A DNA stretch of 64,000 nt, taken from contig OU696583.1 in NCBI GenBank assembly GCA_916048095.2, positions 2,703,001-2,767,000 of the forward strand, written 5' to 3'. This document shows positions 1 through 11,539 of this stretch, piece by piece. This DNA is from Sacculina carcini (taxonomy: Eukaryota; Arthropoda; Thecostraca; Sacculinidae). Under the pieces are notes generated by a model. The model was not told the origin of the DNA. It did no database searches and was given only the letters and a program-made list of their open reading frames with translations. Positions within the stretch are counted from its first letter, which is position 1. The number at the start of each line of letters is the position of its first letter. The translations under genes were made by a program, and so were the position numbers.

Positions 1-440
1 TGTGGCTGTTGCACAAATGGACCAAACTACACTGGACAACTGATTTCGACAAGGTGAAATGATGTCGTTGTTCTCAATTGATATTTTCCACCATCAATGC
101 TCGCTTGCAAGTGAAATCTACTGACGGCAACTTGCAAACAGCCCATTCTCAGATATAAAACTAACAGCCGCACAACTTCCACACGAATTCTGTTATTCAA
201 CGCGACGTTTTTACAAGTATTTATGCTAAAACTAATGCTTTAATATATTTGCATATAACGCGTTTTGAGTCGGATTTTTGCAACTGCAAAAAAACTGGAC
301 GTTACGATTTATTTTGTTACTCGAATCAACTTGGTTTAGTTCGATTTTATGGAAATAGTCAATCACAAGTTGAATGCAAGAAAAATGTGCACAATATGTA
401 ATTTTCGAGAGCGGCTCTGTTTGACATTATACCACAACTG
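1..440. other. AT-rich non-coding stretch
   Basis: No convincing gene or repeat is seen. If the otp-like gene continues on the minus strand, this is its intron or downstream sequence; the next otp exon (rest of the homeodomain) is not visible and should lie beyond the left edge. Confidence 0.4.
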
Positions 441-444
441 ATGC

Positions 445-545
445 CAGGCTTTATGGGGCCCGCCGAATTCAATGGTGGTGACCCCGATTATATATAAAGC
501 ACCATTATAACAGAGGTTCGACTTTGGGAAAATGCCTGGAAAATA
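445..545. repeat. Fragment of dispersed repeat 'R3'
   Basis: The stretch containing TATAAAGCACCATTATAA and GTTCGACTTTGGGA is shared with 38592-38790 and 49933-50215. The other copies also carry a segment ending in CAGCCCCTCGGTCTCCGG. Its class is unknown. Confidence 0.5.
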
Positions 546-882
546 TCTGTCTTGTTGCATGCCTAGAAAGCATCAATGGAACATATGGCCTATAAAAAGT
601 AGTTTTTTCCAATAAACATGTAATTTTTCGACAAAAATGTCATTTTCCGCTCGCACAATAGCGTCGTTTCTTAGTGATATTTTAAATATGTTCGCTCTAT
701 GCTCCGCCGAGCCCCGCATCTTTTTCCTAGTCCAGCCCTGCCTCTTCAGCCTCCCACCGAGAATAAATCCTAGCGCAGCCACTGTTCACAGGGAGGGATA
801 CAGGCAGATAGTGACGTTGCATCAATGGGCCACATTTTGGGACAGAGAAATCAGTGTTTGGCTGTGCATCTATGTCTGGCAC

Positions 883-1154
883 CTGTACGCGGGCTTCGGT
901 GAGTCCTGTCCGCGTGGCGATCTCCTCCCGAAGAAACACGTCCGGATAGTGGGTGCGCGCGAAATGCCCTTCCAACGCCGACAGTTGCGACGGCGTGAAG
1001 CGAGTCCGGTGTCGCTTCTGCTTCTGGACGGCCGCGCCGCCTCCGCTGATGGCCGTGACGTCGTGGTGCGCGTGACCGACGGATCCGACGTCGACGGACG
1101 CCAGACGAGGTCCGGCCGTCGCTGCAGCACCACCTCCACCGCCTACGCCGCTCA
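883..1154 (-). CDS. otp: Orthopedia-like PRD-class homeobox gene, internal exon (N-terminal 46 residues of homeodomain)
   Basis: The minus strand encodes a Gly/Ala-rich leader followed by [15 protein letters not shown], then helices 1-2 with [13 protein letters not shown] and GLTEARVQ. The reading frame stops matching exactly at codon Gln46 of the homeodomain, where CAG is followed by gtgcca, a plausible splice donor at 882-881. The [12 protein letters not shown] start is characteristic of Orthopedia, a transcription factor of neuroendocrine/hypothalamic-type neurons. Changes from the usual Otp helix 1-2 sequence ([10 protein letters not shown] instead of AQLNELER-F) mark a divergent lineage. 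The exact 5' edge is unsure: AG dinucleotides near 1155-1151 are possible acceptors. The rest of the homeodomain (helix 3) is not in the window downstream. Another PRD-class gene is possible but less likely. Confidence 0.8.
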
Positions 1155-1340
1155 CTTCACACCATCATGCACGCGCACACAACAAGACCCAGTGACACAC
1201 GCTATCGGTGTATGTTCAAGGCAGAATGTGGATCGTGTTCCATATTGTGATTCTGATTCATTATCCCAGGATCGATCGCCATACCCCCAGAATTTACCGA
1301 TCTACATTCTACAGAATTCGTAGATTCTTTGAAGCCGTAT

Positions 1341-1643
1341 ATCCAGGCCCCCAGGATTTCTGGGGTTATGGGGTGCATATAACCACTGCACAAATTGACT
1401 GCAGAAATGAATATACAATTACACTCTACGATAATTCTGCTGAGTTCAGTTAATTGGTTATGTCGTCATCAAAACGAGCATAGCAAAAAGTGGCAATACA
1501 GAAGTGTGTGTCTGCAATTATGTAAGATATGCCTTTTATTGAGGTATGTGTGTTGTTATTGAATAGGCCGAAAATCGTTGAGGGTTCCATGCAATTGACT
1601 AACTGAGCCATCCTTCCCGAGCCTCGATACAAATCTACGCCCC
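1341..1643 (-). repeat. Dispersed ~300-340-bp repeat, family GTAGATTTGTG, minus copy
   Basis: On the minus strand it starts with GGGGCGTAGATTTGTATCGA, carries GGATGGCTCAGTTAGTCAAT and TTGCTATGCTCGTTTTGATG in the middle, and ends near a CTGGGG-rich segment. The same block order is seen at 3838-4177, 29408-29703 and partly at 34853-34992. There is no coding capacity. The class (SINE or MITE) is unresolved. Confidence 0.7.
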
Positions 1644-2210
1644 TGATAAGCACGGCAAAATTATACGCTTCATTCGTTATAAAAGAATACAATGAATATT
1701 AATTCAGTAAAACACTTCAGCCGTAAATGGTTATTGTTATTTTGTCTGTGCGTTTTGTTTAATTATATTATATTTAAAACACACGATCAGCTTATGTTTT
1801 TATGTGAGTAATATATTAAAAAAAGTGCCGGGTTTTTGCATGAAATAACACTATGTTTATATGCGTTTAATCAACTAATTCTTGGTGTTTGTTGATGTTA
1901 GGTCAGGTAGGTTGATTTGGTTGGCTGACGAGGTGGGTATTCTAGAACTCTAGCAGGCAATCTGGGCCATGGTGGTCGTACTGAAAGGTTGATTCACTGA
2001 AAAGCCTCAATTTGAACGGCATGCCGTTCTATTTTTCAAACCTTCACCCGGTATTGCCGCTTAGTTAGAGGTGAAGTTCAAATGGTGCCGCTCTATTTCT
2101 CGCCCAGCTAGTCAGAATATCGAGAAGATTCGGTAACTTTTATGGATGAACCAGGCAACGCAAGCATATTTATTTAACAAAAGACACAAATTCAGGGTGA
2201 TTAATGGTTA
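1644..2210. other. Non-coding stretch
   Basis: No gene seen. Around 2023 and 2085 a short motif (GCCGTTCTATTT / GCCGCTCTATTT) occurs, and again near 2750 beyond the MITE at 2219-2677. This suggests the MITE split an older repeat. Confidence 0.3.
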
Positions 2211-2218
2211 GTCATGGC

Positions 2219-2677
2219 TAGAGTTGGGAATTTTATGTGATAATTTTCGGCTTTTTATGCTTTGATTATGTGACAAAAAATGCTACATGTATGTATAATC
2301 CCAAAATTCCCAAAAAGCCAATGTCACGTGCACCTAGCTTGGAGCGATTTGATCTGCATAGCGAGTTATTGCAGACCCTCTGAAGCCCGTTGTGGGAGTT
2401 GAGAATCTATCAGGAACGTTGCTATATGTCCATTGTTAGCGTTGCTAGTGTTAATATTGCACCTAGATGCAGTGTTCGAGTGTATCATAACATGTTGAAT
2501 CCGTGATCTGTGTATTTAAAACTATTCACACAATCAACAATTACTAATTCCTGGCGCAACCTATATAATTATATATTACAATATTTTTCAGTGAAAATGA
2601 GATATCATGATTTTGCTTAAAAATGACATTTTTGTGAAAGAATATTTTTATGTGATCACATAAAATTCACAACTCTA
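2219..2677. mobile_element. hAT-type MITE with TAGAGTTG termini (459 bp)
   Basis: The left end TAGAGTTGGGAATTTTATGT and the right end (reverse complement TAGAGTTGTGAATTTTATGT) are near-perfect inverted repeats. The flanks are GTCATGGC (2211-2218) and GTCACGGC (2678-2685), an 8-bp duplication with one transition. Terminal TAGNG and 8-bp duplications are typical of the hAT superfamily. It has no transposase. Related fragments lie at 25419-25558 and 26830-27288. Confidence 0.85.
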
Positions 2678-2689
2678 GTCACGGCAATG

Positions 2690-3837
2690 GCCAAAAGAGA
2701 AGAATTCATCAAAGTTACGTTTAATTAGGGATGACGTTCAATTAAAGGGTGCCGTTCTATTTTTTAATTGTTCCTTCAAGGTGCCACTATATCCGACGGG
2801 CCGTTCAAATAAAGGATTTTCGGTCGGTCTATACTCACAAGAATTGCACAAGTATGAAGCATATAATATTATATCCCCCAAATTAAGACGATATTTTCAG
2901 AGAGAAAAAATTCACTAATATAATACGCTTGCTCAAAGAAGGTGAATTTGAGATGAATAAGATTATAAACATCATCAAATAACGGCTGCCTGACATATAC
3001 AATTAACTTTTATGATATAATTTTCAATTTGATTAATTAGTTTTCACTCTTTCGGAAACAATACACAAAATTTCACGGTTTTATTTCAAGTACGAGCTGT
3101 CTACATACATGGATGTATTTGTGCGTATTTGCCTAGCTCTCTCTCACAGCAAGTATATGACATCAAGACTTCCAGAAATACAGCTCTTTTTGCTAAGCTG
3201 TGACACATATTGCTCCGGTTTGACAGTAGCTAATTATGTACGAGTATTGATCAACGTGTGTTGGTGTTCGTTGCATCAACCTGCCACTCCGTACAACAGC
3301 TATTGACATCATCGTGAATCAATGTGACAACACTGCTGAATTTTAGGTTTCAATATCAATTATTAGCCGAGAATAGAAGCAGAATTGGATAACTGTTAAT
3401 TTTCGCATCAACATTATAAAACATCATTTTGTGTGATCACAAAACCGAGCAGAATTTGAGTCGTTATTTGACAGTTAGGATGGCTTGAATTAAAGTTCTA
3501 GGATAAAGTTGAGGATTCTCAGGATTGAAATTCTAGCTTAAAGTATAGACTAAAACTCTTTCTTAGGATTCATGAAGTAGCTAGCTTATGATTGAAGTTA
3601 TAATACCAGGAACAATTCTAACCAACCATTGGCAGCAATAGGTAAGAGGACGAACAGTTCTATTCCATAGAAGAGGATTGATCCCAACTCCACTAGTGGT
3701 AGGCGAGCACCTTCCAGGTGGTACGCCAACACTTTGGTGGTCATTAACAATTTTGTTATATATTACTTCACAAAAATGTCCAGTGTCTAACACAAGACAA
3801 TCTAGCAGCAATTTGTGCGAGTGTTACCAGATACGTG
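2690..3837. other. Non-coding stretch, no feature recognised
   Basis: AT-rich sequence with many stops in all frames. I see no homology, TIR or microsatellite beyond the short motif near 2750. Confidence 0.4.
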
Positions 3838-4177
3838 GGTGTAGATTTGTGTCGAGGCTAGGGGGGATGACAGTCATCATGCATTTGTGTACAAGGATGG
3901 CTCAGTTGGTCAATTGCATGGGACCTTGAAACATATTGAGCCTATTCAATTACAATACACATATCTCAAGGAAAAGTATATTGCGTAGTATAATTTTTCA
4001 CATATTTATAGTTTTTTTATATTTTCGTGTATTGTTATTTTTGCTATGCTGATTTTGATGACAATATACCCAACGAACTGAACTCAGCAGAATTCTCGAG
4101 AGTGTAATTGCATATTCATACCCCGAGCCAATTTGTCGAGGGGTAAATATACCCCCATACCCCCAGGATCTACGTCG
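3838..4177 (+). repeat. Dispersed repeat, family GTAGATTTGTG, plus copy
   Basis: Starts GGGTGTAGATTTGTGTCGAG, contains ATGGCTCAGTTGGTCAATTG and TTGCTATGCTGATTTTGATG, and ends CCCCCAGGATCTACGTCGAT. The ends share an imperfect inverted GTAGAT, so it may be a MITE. It is the same family as 1341-1643 and 29408-29703. Confidence 0.7.
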
Positions 4178-4738
4178 ATGACTAGATGCCACCCACCTGG
4201 CCCCAGCGGCTCGCCTTTAAATGCGAATTCAGTGTTCTACTTGAACTATTATGTAAATTATCAGGTGATATCTGATCGAACTGAGTTTCACTGGAACCAG
4301 GTGGTAGGCGGCGACCATACGAGACCTCCGAGTGGTACTCAATCACAAAAAGAGGTGGGATGACCACTGATATACACGATACAAGATACATCAGCTAGAT
4401 GTTTCTCTATATCTACCAATATACGTGGGTACGATTCTGACTGGACACTTGGATTATTACACCTGGCAACTGGCACCACGCCTGGCAACACTGACCGATA
4501 GACTGGGAGACAGCCGCAGTCAGCCGCATGTCGTGAACGCGTCACAATTCGATCACCATTGGACGCGCGTCAACAAGTGGTCGACGTACGCTGTGTCAAG
4601 GCGTCAATTCACGGCCGCGAGTAATTGATATAAACCAGAGTTATGAAGCCATAACACCAAATGAAAGCCCGCTCCACGGCTGGCGTGCAATGAGCTGTGC
4701 AGAGCCGACGGTGTATTGCCGGCGTGGGCGGTGATTTC

Positions 4739-4810
4739 GACCAATCAGAGCACGCCATTGGCCTGCGTGGATTGTCTCGTCGGCCAATCAGAAAGCAGTA
4801 GCCCAATGCT
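4739..4810. promoter_or_regulatory. Cluster of CCAAT/ATTGG boxes (candidate promoter-proximal region)
   Basis: CCAATCAG occurs near 4741 and 4784, with CCATTGGCC between them. They sit in a locally GC-richer patch (about 4480-4960) with a CCGCCCACGCC-like box on the minus strand. The patch is upstream of the otp-like exon on its strand, so it could be part of that gene's promoter. No TATA box, start site or first exon can be shown. This is inference only. Confidence 0.2.
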
Positions 4811-4979
4811 ACCGCTTAGTCCCCAGGGACAGTGTGAAATTGTACTAGCCATCAGCATCAATGCCATCGAAGATGCGCAGTGCAAAATTGAAAACAAACA
4901 GTGCAGAAATCGCCAGCGCTCTGAAATGCAATTCAAAATTCGCTAGCTATCGAGCCACTAGAGCGTGAAATCGTTCTAA

Positions 4980-5825
4980 TATATATCATAGATTAACGTC
5001 TATACAGAGACAGAAAACATCATATTCCTATAATAAGAAGAATATTCCCATAATAAAAAAACAAAATAATTTCTTGATCGATAAGTTTTAGCCGAATTAA
5101 GTTTTAGCGTTTATGCTGCATCATAAGGGAGTGACAGATTAATAAACAACAATAAATATTTTAATTAGTATATACTAGTTAAAATAGGGCAAACCTCAGT
5201 ACATTCGTACATACATAGTACATAGACACATATCCATACGCACAGTACATCCAAACATACTTGGAATACTTAAGTACATGCATATACAATAGAATTCATA
5301 TTTACATTCATAAATACGTAACAAAATATCTTCAGATGTACGTATGCACAAACACAGGACATTCTACGTATATATACAGAATATTATTTCCAGTACAATA
5401 CACTTTTCAAAAGTATACAAAGTATACAAATATATATGAAGTATACAAGAACGAATAAATTGTTAATAGTTGTTAATTATTATAAATGTTTTTTTCTAAA
5501 TAGTTCTTGATAAATAAAGTGATATATAAAAAGTTCAGCATAGTAAAAAATACAATGTGTAAAAATTTCAAATATTAATAATATTTCTTAATTCACATCA
5601 TATTTTTGATCAAGCGACAATTTAAGCGGAAATACAAAAATATTTCTACTTGATCGGCTCACAAATGGGCGGGAAGGAAAATGAAAATATTTGATGTATG
5701 ATATACTCAGTATGAATCTTATACAATTCTTTGATGGTGGAAATTTCTAGAATAGTTCAAGTCTCATTAAAATTTGTTTTTTCATATTATTGTTTATTTA
5801 AACAATATTCAATTTATTTATTCAG
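4980..5825. other. AT-rich low-complexity stretch
   Basis: Contains a degenerate TACATA/ACACA-rich tract at about 5200-5450 and many homopolymers. No gene seen. Confidence 0.5.
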
Positions 5826-6005
5826 TTCAGAGGTTTACTAAAAGAAGTCATGAAGATTTTTTTCGGTATAATTTGTTGATATTAGCATTATCGCAAATAC
5901 GTTGCATAATGATGCATGTACATGACTGATCGCCCACAAATTCAGCCCACCCCCCAAAAAATATAGTTCAGCCGCTCCCAAAATTGCACTCTGGATCCGC
6001 CACTG
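5826..6005 (-). mobile_element. Partial MITE, family 2 (GGATCC termini)
   Basis: Ends in GCACTCTGGATCCGCCACTG. Interior blocks GATGCATGTACATGACTGAT and GTTTACTAAAAGAAGTCA match the other family 2 copies (28946-29214, 48074-48314, 50343-50589, 53028-53294 and the nested copy 17836-22402). One end is missing. Confidence 0.75.
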
Positions 6006-6038
6006 TAGCATTATTTTTATATTTGTATATTAATGCCC

Positions 6039-6079
6039 CTGAAGATGACTTTTATGAAAGTCGAAAGTTGCCTCGGCTA
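6039..6079 (+). ncRNA. Possible hammerhead ribozyme core in a Penelope-like remnant
   Basis: CTGAAGA fits the CUGANGA box. It is followed by a 6-bp stem (GACTTT/AAAGTC) with a short loop, then GAAA, and the next bases allow A-U and G-C pairs of a minimal stem III before a UA cleavage dinucleotide. Hammerheads of this compact type are known in Penelope-like retroelements. Stem I pairing looks poor, so this may be a decayed or chance core. Confidence 0.25.
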
Positions 6080-6174
6080 AAATCAGTTTCTCATTTGAAT
6101 TCTGACAAAACATTTTCTGTAGACCAGAGAAAACTGGTGAGAAATATGGCGAAGTATTATTATTAATTTTGTTA

Positions 6175-6290
6175 TTATTATTAATTACAGGCAACTCCAG
6201 TAGCATGGGGGAAGAGTGCAAGCACTATTACCACCCTGCGGTGGCCCAATGTGTACCGGATGCGCCCAAAAGATTCAGAGAGAAAGAGAG
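6175..6290 (+). repeat. Dispersed repeat 'R4', plus copy
   Basis: AGTAGCATGGGGGAAGAGTG through CACCCTGCGGTGG and TGTACCGGATGCG is present in reverse orientation at 14225-14330. It may be a retroelement 3' region, since it follows the putative Penelope-like core at 6039. Confidence 0.6.
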
Positions 6291-6611
6291 TTTGGAAAGA
6301 AAACAAATCTAGAAAGAGAGTTGGAAAAGAAAATAATAAATATCAACAATCACCAATATATATGATTTAATATTAAAATTAAATTTAAAAAAAATATTTA
6401 ATGTCTAATAACACTGATCAACAACCAAAATGCTTCCGAGACCAAAGTAGCATTTTTTGTATAATTCTAGGATGCTGGTAACAAATATCATGGTTAAAAT
6501 TGTTTGGTAGCTCTACTTTTCATGATACGCCTACATGTCTCAACAGGTTCCTACAGGCTGGCGAAAGTGTATACTCACTACGCTCACAGGCTCTCTGCCC
6601 TCAGTATTGTT

Positions 6612-6690
6612 CCATCAACAACAACAACAACAACAACAACATGTATTTGATATAGCGCACTTTCGAGGGCAAAGGCGCGAGCAGGAGCAG
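6612..6690 (-). repeat. LINE 3'-end fragment with (AAC)n
   Basis: Read on the minus strand, a sequence like GCGCTATATCAAATACATGT runs into (TTG)n. The same junction ends the LINEs at 25560-26290 (plus) and 44975-46672 (minus, its start), so this is a detached LINE tail. Confidence 0.55.
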
Positions 6691-6780
6691 AGTAATAAAA
6701 ATGTAGACACAGAGCGGTATGAAGACCAAAATAAGGAGCACAAATCGACAGAAAGTACATGGGTGCTTGCAAAATTGAAT

Positions 6781-6866
6781 ACATACATACACACAAACAC
6801 ATACACACGAACACATACACACGCACATATATACACATACACATGCATACACATATACATATATGA
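6781..6866. repeat. Degenerate (CA/TA) microsatellite
   Basis: Imperfect ACACATACACA tract directly before the pseudogene at 6880. Confidence 0.8.
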
Positions 6867-6879
6867 ATAGTGTAATGTA

Positions 6880-7310
6880 AAATTCCCTTAGTTGAGCGAC
6901 GCAAAGATAAGAGAGGGAGTTTCTATTGGTCCTCAGATTCGAGAGCTTCTTAAAAACGATGAATTTGCATCAGCTCTCCATGGGGAGGAGAAAGCTGCTT
7001 GGAAGGCATTCAAGTTAGTTACAAAGGGATTTATCGAAAGCAAAAGGGAGAGAAACTATGAGGAATTGGTGGAAAACCTCATCAAGGCTTACAAGATCAT
7101 GGGATGTAACATGTCACTCAAAATCCACTTTTTGGATTCACATTTAGAATTTTTCCAGCAAACTGTGGAGCAGTTAGTGACAAACATGGTGAAAGATTTC
7201 ATCAAGATATTTCAACCATGGAAGAGAGGTACCAGGCTAAATGGAACACAACAATGCTTGCAGACTATTGCTGGACACTGACTAGAGACGATTTTTTTAA
7301 ATTCAATCAC
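6880..7310 (+). pseudogene. Fragment of domainless multicopy invertebrate protein family, frameshifted
   Basis: Recognisable blocks are SDAKIREGVSIGPQIREL, EEKAAWKAF, GCNMSLKIHFLDSH and, after a one-base frame change near 7160, HGERFHQDIS and MLADYCWTLTRD. These are hallmarks of a large family of uncharacterised proteins that is highly multicopy in arthropods, cnidarians and other invertebrates and is probably carried by mobile elements. I know no enzymatic domain for it. Here an in-frame stop sits just before SDAKI and only the C-terminal half is present. A more complete but also broken copy lies at 56735-57690. Confidence 0.75.
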
Positions 7311-8030
7311 CGAAAGACTGCAACAGGAGCCAACCCAGGTGGATTATCGCTCCTTAGATTATCGCCTCCTTAGACTCTTCAGCCTGTTATAAGCGTCAAG
7401 CAAAAAGGCATAGAGTAGATATGGATGATAATTCAAAACAATCACATATACTGTATATTTAAATATATTGATCAAATATTACATGCCTCGTATCTTTGAA
7501 CATGTAGCCAATACACATTTTTAAACGTGATATTTGGATTCATTCAATGAAAATACATAAAAATCAACTAATCCCATTTAAGAAGCACACAATGCACTCA
7601 AAATTTGTTGAAGGGTGTCATTTCAATAATTAATCAGTAGTACAAATAACAATTTTTTTTTAACTAATTTATCAATTGTACAAATCTCGAAAAGTTAATC
7701 AGTATGTTCACTCAGTAAGATGAAGAATATTTCTTATAATTATATTTTTAGCTCTTTTCTGCCCCAATATTTATTGTCGGCATGAATTCAGCTTGATGCC
7801 CGGTCGCTTACGACTAATATACAATTATTTTAGCTGAATTTTTAACACCACTTCATGTCTATGGAGATTAGGCAGTGATACGCACTCATACACGTGCACT
7901 GTATCTATTATCCTAGCGTAATATGCGGGGATTTGGGAACATAGGAGTATCGTTCGATACGCCTTACATCTAATACGACATTAATTAAACCGTGCCTTCT
8001 ATATTGTTCTCTGGATGCGTCCGTAGTTAC
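7311..8030. other. Non-coding stretch
   Basis: AT-rich, no gene or repeat recognised. It borders the minisatellite directly. Confidence 0.4.
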
Positions 8031-9196
8031 GTGTCAGTGGTGGCGTGTCAGTGGTGATGTGTCAGTGATGTCGTGTCAGTGGTGTCGTGTCAGTGGTGTC
8101 GTGTCAGTGGTGTAGCGTCAGTGATGTCGTTTCAGTGGTGTCGTGTCAGTGGTGTCGTGTCAGTGGTGTCGTGTCAGTGATGTGGTGTCAGTGGTGTCGT
8201 GTCAGTGGTGTCGTGTCAGTGGTGTCGTGTCAGTAGTGGTGTGTCAGTGGTGGCGTGTCAGTGGTGGTGTGTCAGTGTTGTCGTGTCAGTGATGTCGTTT
8301 CAGTGGTGTCGTGTCAGTGGTGTCGTGTCAGTGGTGTCGTGTCAGTGGTGTCGTGTCAGTGGTGGTGTGTCAGTGGTGTCGTGTCAGTGGTGTCGTGTAA
8401 GTGGTGTCGTGTCAGTGGTGTCGTGTCAGTGATGTGGTGTCAGTGGTGTCGTTTCAGTGGTGTCGTGTCAGTGGTGTCGTGTCAGTGGTGTCGTGTCAGT
8501 GGTGGTGTGTCAGTGGTGTCGTGTCAGTGGTGTCGTGTCAGTGATGTCGTTTCAGTGGTGTCGTGTCAGTGGTGCCGTGTCAGTGGTGTCGTGTCAGTGA
8601 TGTCGTTTCAGTGGTGTCGTGTCAGTGGTGTCGTGTCAGTGGTGGTGTGTCAGTGGTGTCGTGTAAGTGGTGTCGTGTAAGTGGTGTCGTTTCAGTGGTA
8701 TCGTGTCAGTGATGTCGTGTCAGTGGTGTCGTGTCAGTGATGTCGTTTCAGTGGTGTCGTGTCAGCGGTGTCGTGTCAGTGGTGGTGTGTCAGTGGTGTC
8801 GTGTCAGTGGTGTCGTGTAAGTGGTGTCGTTTCAGTGGTGGTGTGTCAGTGGTGTCGTGTCAGTGGTGTCGTGTAAGTGGTGTCGCTTCAGTGGTGGTGT
8901 GTCAGTGGTGTCGTGTCAGTGGTGTCGTGTCAGTGGTGGCGTGTCAGTGGTGTCGTTTCAGTGGTGGTGTGTCAGTGGTGGTGTATCAGTGGTGGTGTGT
9001 CAGTGGTGTCGTGTCAGTGGTGTCGTGTCAGTGATGTCGTTTCAGTGGTGTCGTGTCAGTGGTGCCGTGTCAGTGGTGTCGTGTAAGTGGTGTCGTTTCA
9101 GTGGTGGTGTGTCAGTGGTGTCGTGTCAGTGGTGTCGTGTCAGTGGTGGCGTGTCAGTGTTGGTGTGTCAGTGGTGGTGTGTCAGTGGTGGTGTGT
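8031..9196. repeat. 14-bp minisatellite, about 83 units
   Basis: Tandem copies of GTGTCAGTGGTGTC with point variants (GGTGGTGTG, GATGTCGTTT, GGTGGCGTG, GTGTAAGTGG) run for about 1.17 kb. Almost no length change interrupts the period. Because 14 is not a multiple of 3, every plus frame cycles through all three phases and encodes the same 14-residue peptide repeat (SVVSCQWCRVSGVV-like). All three plus frames are therefore open for long stretches with no sign of being genes. Confidence 0.95.
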
Positions 9197-9405
9197 ATAC
9201 ATCATCAGGAAGATAACTTCGGATCATGAAGATCTCAAGACAAAACCAAAGATCAAAATCACAAATGCAAGCAAATACAATCAGATGAATTAATTTGTAA
9301 TTAATAAGTAATTAATAATAACAATAATAAAGTGTTTCTCTTTATCACCTCCAATCAACTCCAACTGCTTTCTACGCCCTGTACGAGAGGAATGCATAAT
9401 TTAAA

Positions 9406-9542
9406 CAGTGGCGGAGCTAAGGAAGGAAACTTGAAGGGGCTATCCGTGAGCCCTATGCCAAGTCCTTGAGCTTCTCAAAAAATCCTAATCAAGAACATTT
9501 CGAGTGTGGTTCCTCATGTTCCTCATCCTGGCGCCGCCACTG
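9406..9542 (-). mobile_element. MITE family 1 (CAGTGGCGGCGCCAGG termini)
   Basis: Begins CAGTGGCGGAGCTAAGG and ends CCTGGCGCCGCCACTG. The interior CATTTCGAGTGTGGTTCCTC is the family hallmark on the minus orientation. It is shorter than the roughly 190-bp usual length. Confidence 0.8.
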
Positions 9543-9596
9543 ATTCAAAGTCACTTTATTGATCTCATGTAGAAGAACCGTGAAGAAAAGCTTGTG

Positions 9597-9935
9597 GACT
9601 CCGTGGTGTAGTGGTTAGCACACCCGCCTCACAAGCGGGAGGACCGTGGTTCGAATCCCGGCGGAGCAGAATTTCATTGGGCGAATTGTATAATCCAATA
9701 GCCCCTGTCCACCCAGCAGTAAATGATGGTACCAGATATCAGTCATGTGTTGTGTCATGCATTCTGGGGAGATGGCCCTCTCTAATACGTCTTACTTCCT
9801 TGTGGCGCCATAGCGTGGAGAGGGTCGGTTCTGCGGTGAAAGCGAGCTGCACGGGGCACACCTGTGTGTTCATAAGCTTCGGCTTCTTCCCGTGTAGCAG
9901 CTGTTACTTGAGGCTTTTAACCTTAACCTTTAAGC
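9597..9935 (+). mobile_element. tRNA-derived SINE, copy 1 (~340 bp)
   Basis: The head GACTCCGTGGTGTAGTGG...TTCGAATCCCGGCGGAGCA resembles tRNA-Val(CAC), with anticodon loop CTCACAA flanked by CCCGC/GCGGG. Perfect internal pol III boxes are visible: A box TGGTGTAGTGG (9604-9614) and B box GGTTCGAATCC (9648-9658). T-stem and acceptor mismatches show it is not a functional tRNA gene. The body (CACCCAGCAGTAAATGATGG, GTGGAGAGGGTCGGTTCTG, AAGCTTCGGCTTCTTCCCGT) and a short (TTAACC)n-like tail are shared with copies at 15879, 27291 and 56188. Confidence 0.92.
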
Positions 9936-10028
9936 GTATTTGTTCAGCGGATTGTTGCTCAACTTGAACAAACAATTTTCCGTGCAACTCCTAAATATTT
10001 TCCCTGTGTTCGGATTTAACGTTAATAT

Positions 10029-10322
10029 CAGCAGTTATCAACCTTATTGGACGTACTGAACCCCACACGCTCCATACAGGCATTCATCGAACTTTTTTAT
10101 TTGAAGTGTTATGAAAACAGTCACAAATCACGTACGATCAAGACAGTCACACAAGTAGGCTACTACTGAGTGGACCGAGTTGCTTGCAGCACAGATATCA
10201 AGACCAAGCGATGTGGCGTGATTAACTGCAGCCAATGATGACCAAGTAGAGCTTGACGTCACGAATCATACGAGTGGGTGAACCAGACTGCCGAACAATC
10301 GGACCCAGGTTGAGAACGACTG
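10029..10322. mobile_element. hAT (Charlie/SPIN-like) MITE, 294 bp
   Basis: The left end CAGCAGTTATCAACC and right end GGTTGAGAACGACTG are inverted repeats of the classic Charlie-type CAG(N)GGTTCTCAACC terminus. The flanks GTTAATAT and ATCTATAT agree at 5 of 8 sites, as expected for an old 8-bp duplication. No coding. Confidence 0.7.
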
Positions 10323-10330
10323 ATCTATAT

Positions 10331-11156
<826 letters not shown>

Positions 11157-11539
11157 CAGCATCGGACGCAATGTTTGGGCGGATTTGTTCTGCATTGTAA
11201 TGCATTGGACGACGTGAGATGACCTGCCATAAATCATCGATGCGCCCAGCCTGCAGAGTGGCTGCTGGACAATGCACTTGTCCGAACAGCCGCTAAACCT
11301 AAGCAAAGCCGGTCGAATGTGTGCGTGTTGGGACAATCAACAGAGCTGAAATATAAAAAAGCGCTATGTACGAGTATATAACAGGACACACAAACATACG
11401 ATGCAAACATACAATGCACACACACAATGTAAAAGATTATGAGAATACAATGATAAATGACAACGTATGACAATATGACACCGTTCAGACATAACACTCT
11501 GGCCGCTACATTACACAATAGAAGCTGCCTCATCCCGTC

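Noticed and set aside
637..1323. 228-codon plus-strand frame at the left end
   Set aside because: It is the antisense shadow of the otp-like exon, whose homeodomain is on the minus strand.
8199..9293. Trp/Cys/Val-rich repetitive proteins in three frames
   Set aside because: The same peptide appears in all plus frames because the 14-bp unit lacks stops. There is no start context, splice signal or composition of a real gene.
9597..9669. Functional tRNA-Val gene
   Set aside because: T-stem and acceptor pairs are mismatched, and the sequence continues into a body shared with three other loci, so it is a SINE head.
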